Assembly (NCBI RefSeq): GCF_016862515.1 | Contig: NZ_BONC01000007.1 | Coordinates: 1-64,000, forward strand | Length of the DNA: 64,000 nt | Origin: Asanoa iriomotensis | GTDB taxonomy: Bacteria; Actinomycetota; Actinomycetes; Mycobacteriales; Micromonosporaceae | Direction: 5' to 3' | In this document: positions 26,472-33,729 of the stretch, piece by piece | Layout: each line of letters begins with the position of its first letter | Position numbering within the stretch: the first letter of the stretch is position 1 | Program-made: the position numbers and the translations under genes | Notes under the pieces: model-generated | The model's input: the letters and a program-made list of their open reading frames with translations, nothing else | What the model was told of the DNA's origin: nothing | The model's database searches: none

Positions 26472-27353
26472 TCAGTAGGGGAAGCGGGACTCGCGGCGGC
26501 GCAGGCCCGGCGTGACGGGCAGGTCCAGCCGGATGGGTTCGCCTGCCGGCGTCGCGAAGCCGGCGGCCGCGAGGCCCACCGGTTCCGGCTTGGTCACGGC
26601 TGCGGGGCCCTCGCCCGCGAACTCTTCCGTCGTCATCGCCTGCAGGGCCACCGTCGCCAGCACGGTCATCGTCACCGCGGCGATCACCGCCACGGAGACG
26701 ATCAGGACCAGCGGGCGTACGCCGGTGACCGGGGTCAGACCCGTCTCGTCGAGGCGGACGCCGACACCGGCCATCGCCACGTGGTGCATGCCGCAGACGC
26801 CCGCCGCCATCAGCGCCGACGCACCGGCGATCGGCAGCCGGCCGTCGACCGTGACGCTGAACCACAACGCCGCGGTTGCGGCAACCACCGCGATCAGCGC
26901 GGACACCGCCACGAGCCGCGACTGGAAGACGATCTCGCCGGCGACGTTGACCCCGGCCATGCCGGTGTAGTGCATCCCGAGCAGGCCGGCGCCGGTGATG
27001 CCGCCGGCGCGGAGGACCTGCGCGGTGGACGGGTCGCCGTACCCGACGAGGAAGAGCCCGACCCCGACGGCGGCGAGCGAGAACGCGAGGCTGATCGCGG
27101 TCAGCGCCGGGCTGTAGCGCACCGCGCTGCCCTCGACGTCGAAGCCGAGCATCGCGGTGAGGTGCGCGAGCCAGATGCCGGCACCGCCGATCGCGACGGT
27201 CGCGATGGTCAACCACTTCACCCGTGGTGCGCCGGGGCGCACCTGCCGGGCGCGGGCCGTGCAGTAGAGCCCGACGAGCGCGCCGACGATCGAGACGGCG
27301 TACGCGAAGACCGGGTTCAACCAGCCATTGGTGAAGTGGTGCACGGTTGCCAT
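26472..27353 (-). CDS. MHYT-domain integral membrane sensor
   Basis: 293 aa with seven predicted membrane helices. Three MHYT-like motifs are visible: AHLTAM, GMHYTGM and GMHHVAM, which in the family place Met and His residues near the outer membrane face to bind copper and sense O2, CO or NO. No enzymatic output domain follows; the C-terminus is a short Pro/Ala-rich tail. I chose ATG 27353, the usual family start (MxxVHHF); a GTG at 27410 would add 19 residues. Output partner unknown, though c-di-GMP proteins elsewhere in the window often pair with MHYT domains. Confidence 0.85.
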   Translation of the reverse strand: MATVHHFTNGWLNPVFAYAVSIVGALVGLYCTARARQVRPGAPRVKWLTIATVAIGGAGIWLAHLTAMLGFDVEGSAVRYSPALTAISLAFSLAAVGVGLFLVGYGDPSTAQVLRAGGITGAGLLGMHYTGMAGVNVAGEIVFQSRLVAVSALIAVVAATAALWFSVTVDGRLPIAGASALMAAGVCGMHHVAMAGVGVRLDETGLTPVTGVRPLVLIVSVAVIAAVTMTVLATVALQAMTTEEFAGEGPAAVTKPEPVGLAAAGFATPAGEPIRLDLPVTPGLRRRESRFPY

Positions 27354-27449
27354 GCGGGAAGTGAGCCAGGTGGTTAACGTGGACTGTCGCACATCTCGTC
27401 CGTCACTCACCCGATCGAGGTGGCTTGTGTTATATGTCCGTTTGGATCG

Positions 27450-27479
27450 TTGACCGACTGCGGTGGGTACGCCTACGGT
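27450..27479 (+). promoter_or_regulatory. Promoter of the SLT-like gene
   Basis: -35 TTGACC (27450-27455), 18-bp spacer, -10 TACGGT (27474-27479), 8 nt before a GTG at 27488; a complete sigma-70-type leaderless promoter. Confidence 0.6.
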
Positions 27480-27487
27480 CGCTCGCC

Positions 27488-28402
27488 GTGAGACGACGCA
27501 TTCGACGCCACCGCTTGCCGATCGCCGTGGTGATCGCGGCGGCCGCGGCGATCACGCTGGTCGGCACGATCGCGGCGCACGCGGACCGGTCACCCGGCGG
27601 AGCGGACGGCCGCACCGGCACGGGCTGGAGCGACACGGACGGCGGCTGGTCGCAGCCCGCGGCGCCGCCGTCGGCGACCGCCCGACCGACGCCGCCGCCC
27701 GCGCCGGCACGGTTCGTGACGCTGCCGCCGGGAGCCGATCTGCCGACGGGCGCACAGTGCGCGACCTGGGTGCGCGCCCGCCCGTCGGCGGAGACCAAGC
27801 GGATGAACCTGATGGCCAACTCGACGACGGGCCACCGGATCGGCGCGGACATCTTCGACGACGACCGCGCCGACGCCCGGATCGCACCCCGGGTGGACGG
27901 GGCCTTCACGGGATCCACAAAGGACATCCTGCGCTGGGCCGCGTGCAAGTGGGGCGTCGACGAGTCGCTTGTGTTCGCGCAGGCCGCGGTGGAGAGTTGG
28001 TGGCAGCAGCCGGCGCTCGGTGACTACGGCAGCGACGCGAGCCGCTGCGCACCCGGCCACGGCCTGGGCGCCGACGGCCGGCCGGGCCGGTGCCCGGAGA
28101 GCTTCGGCATCCTGCAGGACCGGCACCCGTACCAGAAGTCGGCGTGGCCGGGCGTGCTCCGCTCGACGGCGATGAACGTGGACCTGGCGTACGCGATCTG
28201 GCGGGGTTGCTTCGAGGGCTACGAGGGTTGGCTCAACGGCGAGGAGCGGGGCGCGACGTACCGGGCGGGCGACCAGTGGGGATGTGTCGGTCGCTGGTTG
28301 AGCGGGCGATGGCGCACGCCGGACAGCCAGGACTACATCGCCAAGGTCCAGGACTACCGCGCCCGCCGCATCTGGCAGGACCGCGACTTCCAAGAACCGT
28401 GA
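27488..28402 (+). CDS. Secreted lytic-transglycosylase-like protein
   Basis: 304 aa: basic N-terminus and hydrophobic signal/anchor segment (residues about 10-30), a Pro/Ala-rich linker, then a lysozyme-like domain in which VDESLVFAQAAVESWW carries the expected catalytic Glu and SFGILQDRH matches the SxGxxQ motif of SLT/goose-lysozyme folds. It probably cleaves peptidoglycan. The GTG at 27488 is selected because a complete promoter sits just upstream; this removes the TTG/ATG starts at 27425/27434 from the transcript. Several Cys in the catalytic half suggest disulfides. Divergent from the MHYT gene. Confidence 0.75.
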   Translation: MRRRIRRHRLPIAVVIAAAAAITLVGTIAAHADRSPGGADGRTGTGWSDTDGGWSQPAAPPSATARPTPPPAPARFVTLPPGADLPTGAQCATWVRARPSAETKRMNLMANSTTGHRIGADIFDDDRADARIAPRVDGAFTGSTKDILRWAACKWGVDESLVFAQAAVESWWQQPALGDYGSDASRCAPGHGLGADGRPGRCPESFGILQDRHPYQKSAWPGVLRSTAMNVDLAYAIWRGCFEGYEGWLNGEERGATYRAGDQWGCVGRWLSGRWRTPDSQDYIAKVQDYRARRIWQDRDFQEP

Positions 28403-28403
28403 C

Positions 28404-28979
28404 CTAAGTCAGTGATCTCGCGGTCAGCGCGGCGAAGGCGTGGGCCGCCTCCGCGTCGGAGCGGCGCTCCGGCCAGGTCATGTGGCCCAGGAAGGCGTGT
28501 TGGAAGCAGGCGCCGATCAGCAGGCCGGCGGCCGCGTAGAGGTCGGCGTCCGGGCGGACCATGCCGCGTTCCTGCTGGCCGCGCAGGTAGTCGATGACCG
28601 ACTCGTTGACCTTGTGCGGCCCGGCGCCCACCTCCCGCAGCCCGGACGTGTGCGCCGTGAGGATCGACGGGTCCGAGAAGATCGAGGCCAGCATCGGGAA
28701 GCTGTCCGTGTAGAACGCGATCGCCGCCGATGCGATGGCGGTCAAGCCGCTCGTCAGATCCTCGTCGAGCGTGTGGGTCGCGCGGGAGAGTTGCACGAAG
28801 CCCGGCGTGCGCTCGCGCAACACCGCCACCAGCAGCTCCGCCTTTCCCGTGAAGTGCTTGTAGAGCGTCGCCTCCGAATAGCCCGCGGCTTTCGCGATCT
28901 CGCGGGTCGTCGCGTTGGCCATGCCGCGCGTGCGGATGACCTCGGCGGCTGCGTCGAGGATCACGTCTCTGGTTCCCAC
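28404..28979 (-). CDS. TetR-family regulator
   Basis: 191-aa repressor. The HTH is at about residues 5-50 (RDVILDAAAEVIRTRG ... TTREIAKAAGYSEATLYKHF), followed by a helical ligand domain of TetR_C type. GTG 28979 follows AAGGGGG; upstream in-frame codons belong to the adjacent divergent gene. It probably represses itself and the divergent NmrA-type gene through the twin operators at 29000-29041. Stop codons of this gene and the SLT-like gene are adjacent. Confidence 0.9.
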   Translation of the reverse strand: MGTRDVILDAAAEVIRTRGMANATTREIAKAAGYSEATLYKHFTGKAELLVAVLRERTPGFVQLSRATHTLDEDLTSGLTAIASAAIAFYTDSFPMLASIFSDPSILTAHTSGLREVGAGPHKVNESVIDYLRGQQERGMVRPDADLYAAAGLLIGACFQHAFLGHMTWPERRSDAEAAHAFAALTARSLT

Positions 28980-28999
28980 GTGGGCGGCCCCCTTGACAG

Positions 29000-29041
29000 G
29001 TGAGTGAGCGCTTACCATCCTAGAGGTAAGTGAGTGTTTAC
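29000..29041. promoter_or_regulatory. Twin TetR operators
   Basis: GTGAGTGAGCGCTTAC (29000-29015) and GTAAGTGAGTGTTTAC (29026-29041): two related imperfect palindromes, 12 of 16 positions identical, 26 bp apart. They lie just downstream of a TTGACA (28993-28998), between the tetR gene and the gene it faces. Confidence 0.7.
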
Positions 29042-29066
29042 TAACCACCACGGGGAGGCATCGGCC

Positions 29067-29705
29067 ATGAAGATCACCGTTCTCGGCGCCACCGGAGGGA
29101 CCGGGCAGCACGTCGTGCGCCGGGCGTTGGACGCCGGGCATCACGTCACCGCCGTGGTGCGCGATCCGGCCAGGCTGCCGATCGCGGCCGATCCGCGGCT
29201 CGAGGTGGTCACGGCGGACGCGTTCGACGCCGAGTCGATCAGCGCGGCGGTCACCGGCCGGGACGCGGTCGTCGACACGCTCGGGCCGCGGGCCAAGGCC
29301 CAGGCGACCGTCTGCTCGCGGGGTGCGGCGGCCGCGGTCGCCGCGCTGCGCGCCGACAACCCGTCGGCGCGGCTGCTGGTGGTCACCGGCAGCGGGCACG
29401 TGCGCGACGCGGGCGACGGACCGCTCACGCGCTACGTGTTGAAGCCGCTGATCGGCAGCACCCTGCTCAGGCAGCCGTTCGCCGACTTCGCCCGCACCGA
29501 GCGGATCGTGTTCGACAGCGAGTTGCGCTGGACGGTGCTGCGGCCACCGCAGCTCACCGACGGGCCGCGCAAGCCCTACCGGACCGCCCTGGACCGCAAC
29601 GTCCGCGGCGGGCTGAAGCTCTCCCGCGCCGACCTGGCCGACGCCATCATGGTCGCGCTCGACGACCCACACACCGTCGGCCGCGTGATCGGGCTGGGCT
29701 ACTGA
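29067..29705 (+). CDS. NAD(P)-binding NmrA/SDR-type oxidoreductase
   Basis: 212-aa atypical short-chain dehydrogenase. Rossmann motif GATGGTGQHV at residues 7-16, VVRDPARL for the NADP-binding loop, VVTGSGHV as a later strand; the catalytic Tyr-Lys pair is absent, as in the NmrA/SDR_a5 group, whose members sense or reduce NAD(P)-linked substrates. ATG 29067 lies 8 nt after GGGGAGG. Under control of the divergent TetR regulator by the operator arrangement. Confidence 0.87.
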   Translation: MKITVLGATGGTGQHVVRRALDAGHHVTAVVRDPARLPIAADPRLEVVTADAFDAESISAAVTGRDAVVDTLGPRAKAQATVCSRGAAAAVAALRADNPSARLLVVTGSGHVRDAGDGPLTRYVLKPLIGSTLLRQPFADFARTERIVFDSELRWTVLRPPQLTDGPRKPYRTALDRNVRGGLKLSRADLADAIMVALDDPHTVGRVIGLGY

Positions 29706-29711
29706 GCGTCT

Positions 29712-30146
29712 CTACCGGTACGTGTCGCGGTAGTAGTGCGCCAGGCGGTCGCGGTAGTCCGGGGCGTCGGCGTATTCCGGTGCGTTCCTGATCTGGTCCT
29801 TGGTGCGGTCGACCAGGACCGTGCGGTTCCGGTGGTCGACCCGTTCGACCACGCCCGCGGGCAGCAGGACGATGCGGCCGAAGATCCAGGGGCCCGTGTC
29901 GACCACCAGGTCCGTGTCGCTCGCCTCTTCCACCTTGCCGATCTCGCCGTCCACCGCCCGCACGGCGTAGCCGGTCAGGTCCAGGGAGAAGCCGGGGCCG
30001 CCGCTGCCGGCCTCGGCCACCACCGTGCGGCGCCGGTCGCGGTCCCGGTCGGGGTCGTCCGGGCCGCGGTCCGGTGTCGTCTCGTCGTGGCCGCCGCCGA
30101 GCGCCGGCGGGCGCCACGCCCACGCGTTGAAAACGAAAGCCTCCAC
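29712..30146 (-). CDS. PRC-barrel domain protein
   Basis: 144 aa. A low-complexity Asp/Arg/Pro-rich N-terminal half, then a PRC-barrel (about residues 55-125: GYAVRAVDGEIGKVEEAS ... GRIVLLPAGVVERVDHRNRTVLVDRTKDQI), a beta-barrel found in RNA-processing and photosynthetic proteins and common as a stand-alone domain in actinomycetes. GTG start. Follows the SDR gene on the same strand by 20 bp. Function unknown. Confidence 0.82.
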   Translation of the reverse strand: MEAFVFNAWAWRPPALGGGHDETTPDRGPDDPDRDRDRRRTVVAEAGSGGPGFSLDLTGYAVRAVDGEIGKVEEASDTDLVVDTGPWIFGRIVLLPAGVVERVDHRNRTVLVDRTKDQIRNAPEYADAPDYRDRLAHYYRDTYR

Positions 30147-30166
30147 GGCACTTGTTTACCCGCGAA

Positions 30167-30916
30167 TCACCAGGCCAGAACCCCGTTCTGGTCGCCCTCA
30201 AGGGTGATCAGGTTGCCCCAGAGCAACCCCGACGGACCGTCCGCGGACAGCGTCGCCAGGTGCGCGCAGACCGCCGCCGCCTGTTCGGGCGTACGGAAGC
30301 CGTGGTGGCTGTTGAAGTCGGTCGCCGTGTAGCCCGGGTTCGCCGCGTTGACCTTGATCGGGGTGTCCCGCAGCTCCTTGGCGTACATCGCGGTGATCAT
30401 GTTGAGGGCCGCTTTCGACGCCGGGTACGGCACGGAGGTCAGCGCGAACAGCGGGCTCTCGGGGTCGGTCATCGACGAGATCGAGCCGACCTCGCTGGAG
30501 ACGTTGACGATCCGCGCGGCGGGCGCTCGGCGCAGCAGCGGCAGCAGCGCGTTGGTGACCGTGACCACCCCGTACACGTTGGTCTCGAAGACCTCCCGGA
30601 TCGTCGCGATCGTGGTCGCGCTCGGCTCGGCGGTGCCGTCGGCGCGGACGATGCCGGCGTTGTTGACGAGCACATCCAGCCGACCGAACGACGCCTCGAC
30701 CAAAGCGGCCGCCGCCTGGATCGTCGCCGCGTCGGTCACGTCGAGGGCGACGAACCGGGCGTCCAGCCCTTCCGCGGTCAGCTCCTTCTCCGCCGCCCGG
30801 CCGCGGTTCTCGTCGCGGGCGCCGAGCAGCACGGTCATGCCCCGCTCGCCCAGGGCGCGCGCGGTCGCGTACCCGATGCCCTTGTTGGCGCCCGTGATCA
30901 ATGCGATCTGTGTCAT
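30167..30916 (-). CDS. Short-chain dehydrogenase/reductase
   Basis: 249-aa classical SDR. Cofactor motif TGANKGIG (residues 8-15), NNAG, catalytic Ser in VNVSSEVG and YPASK (Tyr-x-x-x-Lys). The TGANKGIG form suggests a carbonyl-reductase-like enzyme preferring NADPH. Divergent from an MmyB-type regulator with a palindromic operator between them, so its expression is probably ligand-controlled. Confidence 0.93.
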   Translation of the reverse strand: MTQIALITGANKGIGYATARALGERGMTVLLGARDENRGRAAEKELTAEGLDARFVALDVTDAATIQAAAALVEASFGRLDVLVNNAGIVRADGTAEPSATTIATIREVFETNVYGVVTVTNALLPLLRRAPAARIVNVSSEVGSISSMTDPESPLFALTSVPYPASKAALNMITAMYAKELRDTPIKVNAANPGYTATDFNSHHGFRTPEQAAAVCAHLATLSADGPSGLLWGNLITLEGDQNGVLAW

Positions 30917-30966
30917 GCCCTCGAGCCTGGCGGCCCCCGCGCCACCGCGGCAGGACCGGTGTTGCC

Positions 30967-30983
30967 TGGTACCGGCCGTACCA
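30967..30983. promoter_or_regulatory. Palindromic operator between SDR and MmyB-type regulator
   Basis: TGGTAC-CGGCC-GTACCA, a perfect 6-bp inverted repeat. Its position in the divergent promoter region suggests the regulator gene next door as its ligand. Confidence 0.55.
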
Positions 30984-31017
30984 CCCTCGTGCGCGGGGGT
31001 TGCGGCAACCTTGAGGG

Positions 31018-31866
31018 GTGACGGTCAACCGCAGCGAGCTTGCCGCGTTCCTGCGCACCCGCCGGGAGCGGCTGCGCCCCGCCGACGTCGGGCTGCCTGG
31101 TGGCGGCGGCACCGGGCCGCGCCGCACGCCCGGGTTGCGCCGGCAGGAGGTCGCCGAGCTGGCCGGGATGTCGATCGACTACTACATCCGGCTCGAGCAG
31201 GCCCGGGGCCCGCAACCGTCGCGGCAGGTGCTGCTGGCGCTGGCCCGGGCGCTGCTGTTGACGATCGACGAGCGCGAGTACCTGTTCCGGATCGCGGGCG
31301 AGACCCCGCCGGCGGTGGCCGGTCCAAGCCGCGAACTGCTGCCGGCGGTCCGCTACCTGCTCGACACCATGCCACTGACCCCGGCGTACGTGGTCGACGC
31401 CAAGTACGACCTGCTCGCCTGGAACGCGCTGGCGACCCGGTTCATCGGCGACCAGTCCGCGTACCCGCCGGAGGACCGCAACATGATCCGCTGGATGTTC
31501 CGCCGGCCGACCGACGACCTGCTCTGGCGCGACGAGGAAACGCTGGCCTTCACCGCCGCCTCGGTCGCCGACCTGCGCGCCGCGTACGCCCGCTATCCCG
31601 GCGACCCGGGCATCGAGGCGCTGGTCACCGAGTTGCTGGGGCTCTCGCCGCGGTTCGCCCGGATGTGGCGCACCCACGACGTGGCCGTGCGGCGCGGAGT
31701 CCGGAAGCGGGTCGACCACCCGGACACGGGCCCGCTCGAGTTCGAGTGCCAGGTCCTGCACATCAGCGACAGCGACCAACGCATGATCGTCTACTGCGCC
31801 GAGCCGGGCTCACCCACCGAGGCGGCCTTCCGCCGCCTGGCCGACCTGCCGGCCCTGCGCCCCTGA
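31018..31866 (+). CDS. XRE-family regulator with MmyB-like ligand domain
   Basis: 282 aa. N-terminal HTH (about residues 5-70, with GLRRQEVAELAGMSIDYYIRLEQARG) and the MmyB-like domain LTPAYVVDAKYDLLAWNALATRFIGD ... FARMWRTHDV, which binds small hydrophobic ligands. GTG 31018 after TTGAGG. This family typically controls an adjacent SDR gene, as here. Confidence 0.92.
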   Translation: MTVNRSELAAFLRTRRERLRPADVGLPGGGGTGPRRTPGLRRQEVAELAGMSIDYYIRLEQARGPQPSRQVLLALARALLLTIDEREYLFRIAGETPPAVAGPSRELLPAVRYLLDTMPLTPAYVVDAKYDLLAWNALATRFIGDQSAYPPEDRNMIRWMFRRPTDDLLWRDEETLAFTAASVADLRAAYARYPGDPGIEALVTELLGLSPRFARMWRTHDVAVRRGVRKRVDHPDTGPLEFECQVLHISDSDQRMIVYCAEPGSPTEAAFRRLADLPALRP

Positions 31867-31872
31867 CGCTCC

Positions 31873-32172
31873 TCAGAGCCCGAGCAGCCGGCGCAGGCCC
31901 TGGTCGATCTGGTTCATCAGGCTCGCCGAGACCCGGCCATGCCGATGACCGAACGCGGCCGGGTCGGCGTGACGGATCCGCGACAGGTCCACGGTGCCGC
32001 CGCCGGCGATGTCCTTGGGCAGCGGTAGCAGGATCCCGGGAACGTCACCGTCCGCACGATCGTGCACGAGCACGACCACCGGATAGTCGGCGGTGAACGT
32101 GCTGGCGCTGACCACGACCACGCGGACCCGACGGCTGCCGATCGTGTAGTCGCAGACGTCGCCCCGTGTCAC
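31873..32172 (-). CDS. MazF/PemK-like toxin
   Basis: 99-aa PemK/MazF-fold endoribonuclease toxin: RGDVCDYTI at the N-terminus, VVVVSASTFT and the Arg in GRVSASLMNQIDQGLRRLLG match the beta-barrel and catalytic segments of MazF. The GTG start overlaps the antitoxin stop codon (GTGA), giving coupled translation. It probably cleaves specific RNA sequences and is neutralised by the upstream ribbon-helix-helix protein. Confidence 0.8.
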   Translation of the reverse strand: MTRGDVCDYTIGSRRVRVVVVSASTFTADYPVVVLVHDRADGDVPGILLPLPKDIAGGGTVDLSRIRHADPAAFGHRHGRVSASLMNQIDQGLRRLLGL

Positions 32173-32375
32173 CACGCGGCGTCGACGTCGGCCAGCATCG
32201 CGGCGTCCTCGCCCTCGAGCGACGCGTGCCACGCCTTGGCGGCCGCGATGTTGCGGCGGTCGAGATATTCGCGGATGGCGTCCGAGACCAGCGCGGACCG
32301 GTTGCCGCCGCCGACCGCCGCGTTGAGTGCCTGCGAGAGATCGTCGTCCAGAGTGATGGAAATCGCCGCAGTCAT
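32169..32375 (-). CDS. Ribbon-helix-helix antitoxin
   Basis: 68 aa. Strand SITLDDDL followed by helices ALNAAV and SALVSDAIREYLDRR form the RHH DNA-binding unit; the acidic C-terminus (LEGEDAAMLADVDAAW) is the likely toxin-binding tail. ATG 32375 gives the usual RHH length. It overlaps the toxin gene by 4 nt and the palindrome at 32405-32415 is a plausible self-regulation site. Confidence 0.8.
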   Translation of the reverse strand: MTAAISITLDDDLSQALNAAVGGGNRSALVSDAIREYLDRRNIAAAKAWHASLEGEDAAMLADVDAAW

Positions 32376-32404
32376 GCCGGGGACAGTACCAATGATCGTA
32401 TCGG

Positions 32405-32415
32405 CAATGGCATTG
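32405..32415. promoter_or_regulatory. Palindrome at toxin-antitoxin promoter
   Basis: CAATG-G-CATTG, with a further CCAATG at 32389-32394 in the same region, 30 bp upstream of the antitoxin start. Confidence 0.45.
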
Positions 32416-32427
32416 GCTCTCGGCGTG

Positions 32428-32925
32428 TCACTCGGTGGGAGTGCTGGCGCCCCAGTCCTCGGGTTTCGTGTCCTGGATGTGCTGGCTGAACATCCAGCGG
32501 TGGCCCTCCAGGTCCTCCGCCCGGTAGCTGCGCACGCCGTACGGCGTGTCCTGCGGCTGGCTGAGCAACTCGGCACCGGCCGCCTCCGCGCGCGCCGCGT
32601 GGGCGTCCACGTCGTCGACGTAGACCATCACCCCGTTGACCACCCACGGCTGCTCCGTCCAGCGCATCGCGGACGTGCAGTGTTCGCGGTGGTGTTTCGG
32701 GCTCTCGTAGCCGATGCCCGCCGGTGTCGCCAGCGCGACCACCGCGTCGCCGAGAGCCAGTTCGGCGTGGCCGATCGAGCCGTCGTCGGCGGTGAGCCGC
32801 ATCCGTTCCGTGAAGCCGAACGCGTCCCGCAGGAAGTTGATGGCCGCCACGCCGTCCTCGTACGCCAGCATCGGCATGATCGCCGCCGGATAGTCGGCGG
32901 GTCGGGTGTTGCGCTCTGTGGTCAT
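32428..32925 (-). CDS. VOC-family (glyoxalase/PhnB-like) protein
   Basis: 165 aa of paired beta-alpha-beta-beta-beta modules (PAIMPMLAYEDGVAAINFLRDAFGF and NGVMVYVDDVDAHAARAEAAGAELLSQPQDTPYG) characteristic of the PhnB/VOC family. Possible ring-cleavage, glyoxalase or antibiotic-binding activity; metal ligands cannot be assigned surely. ATG 32925 is preferred to a longer in-frame start. Separate transcript from the toxin-antitoxin pair. Confidence 0.82.
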   Translation of the reverse strand: MTTERNTRPADYPAAIMPMLAYEDGVAAINFLRDAFGFTERMRLTADDGSIGHAELALGDAVVALATPAGIGYESPKHHREHCTSAMRWTEQPWVVNGVMVYVDDVDAHAARAEAAGAELLSQPQDTPYGVRSYRAEDLEGHRWMFSQHIQDTKPEDWGASTPTE

Positions 32926-33014
32926 GCGACCGACCGTATCGACGGTGCCGGTCACCCGCTTGGACAAATGGGAACCCAACGCAACCCAGGAACGACCCGC
33001 GCGTTAGCCGATTC

Positions 33015-33641
33015 GTGGGGGTGGCCGGCACGCTGATCGCGCGCCTGGTCGAAATCGTCCTGGCGGTCGGCGGGTTGCTGTTCACCGTCGCGGGCAGCGA
33101 GAGCGAGCCCGTCGTCGTGCTCTTCCTGCTGTTCTGGGGCCTGCTCGCGTTCACCTATCTGCTGGTCGGCACCATCTGGATCCGGCGGGAGCGGCTGGCG
33201 GACCCCAACGTGCCGCCACCGCCGATCACCGGCGTCAACGCGCGCCTGCTGGGCCGCCGCTTCAGCTTCTTCTTCACCGTCGCGGCCAGCGTCACCGGTC
33301 TCGGTGCCTCGCTCGACGTGCTCGCGGTCGACCAGAACAGCGACTTCAGCGGGCTCGTGCAGGGGCTCGGCGCGTTCGTCACCTTCTGCGCGTGGCTGCT
33401 GTTGCAGGTCGGGTACGCACGGTTCTACGCGCAGTGGTCCGGCTGGCGGTTCCCGAAGTGCCCATACCCCCGGATGATCGACTTCCTCTACTTCGCGGTG
33501 ACGGTCGGCGTCTCGTTCGCGGCGTCCGACGTGGAGGTGCAGGGACGCACCGTTCGCTACCACGTGATGGTGCACAGCGTGATCAGCTTCTTCTACAACG
33601 CGATCGTGTTGGCCGTCGCGGTCAACATCATCACCGGCTAG
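33015..33641 (+). CDS. DUF1345 family membrane protein
   Basis: 208 aa, about five membrane helices. The C-terminal YPRMIDFLYFAVTVGVSFAASDVEV and YHVMVHSVISFFYNAIVLAVAVNII segments match the DUF1345 family pattern with its SDV motif. GTG start; a second GTG two codons on is equally possible. Function unknown. A strong TAG stop and then the kinase gene follow. Confidence 0.82.
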   Translation: MGVAGTLIARLVEIVLAVGGLLFTVAGSESEPVVVLFLLFWGLLAFTYLLVGTIWIRRERLADPNVPPPPITGVNARLLGRRFSFFFTVAASVTGLGASLDVLAVDQNSDFSGLVQGLGAFVTFCAWLLLQVGYARFYAQWSGWRFPKCPYPRMIDFLYFAVTVGVSFAASDVEVQGRTVRYHVMVHSVISFFYNAIVLAVAVNIITG

Positions 33642-33729
33642 CCGAGGCCCGTCCTCCGTTCAGGGGATTCCAATCGGACTTTTCGGGTGTGTTCCGGCAT
33701 ATCGAGTATTAGACGAGTATGACTGTCAA

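Noticed and set aside
30348..32096. 582-aa plus-strand frame overlapping the SDR and regulator genes
   Set aside because: Mostly Ala/Arg/Pro-rich out-of-frame sequence; the SDR and MmyB-type genes are supported by motifs.
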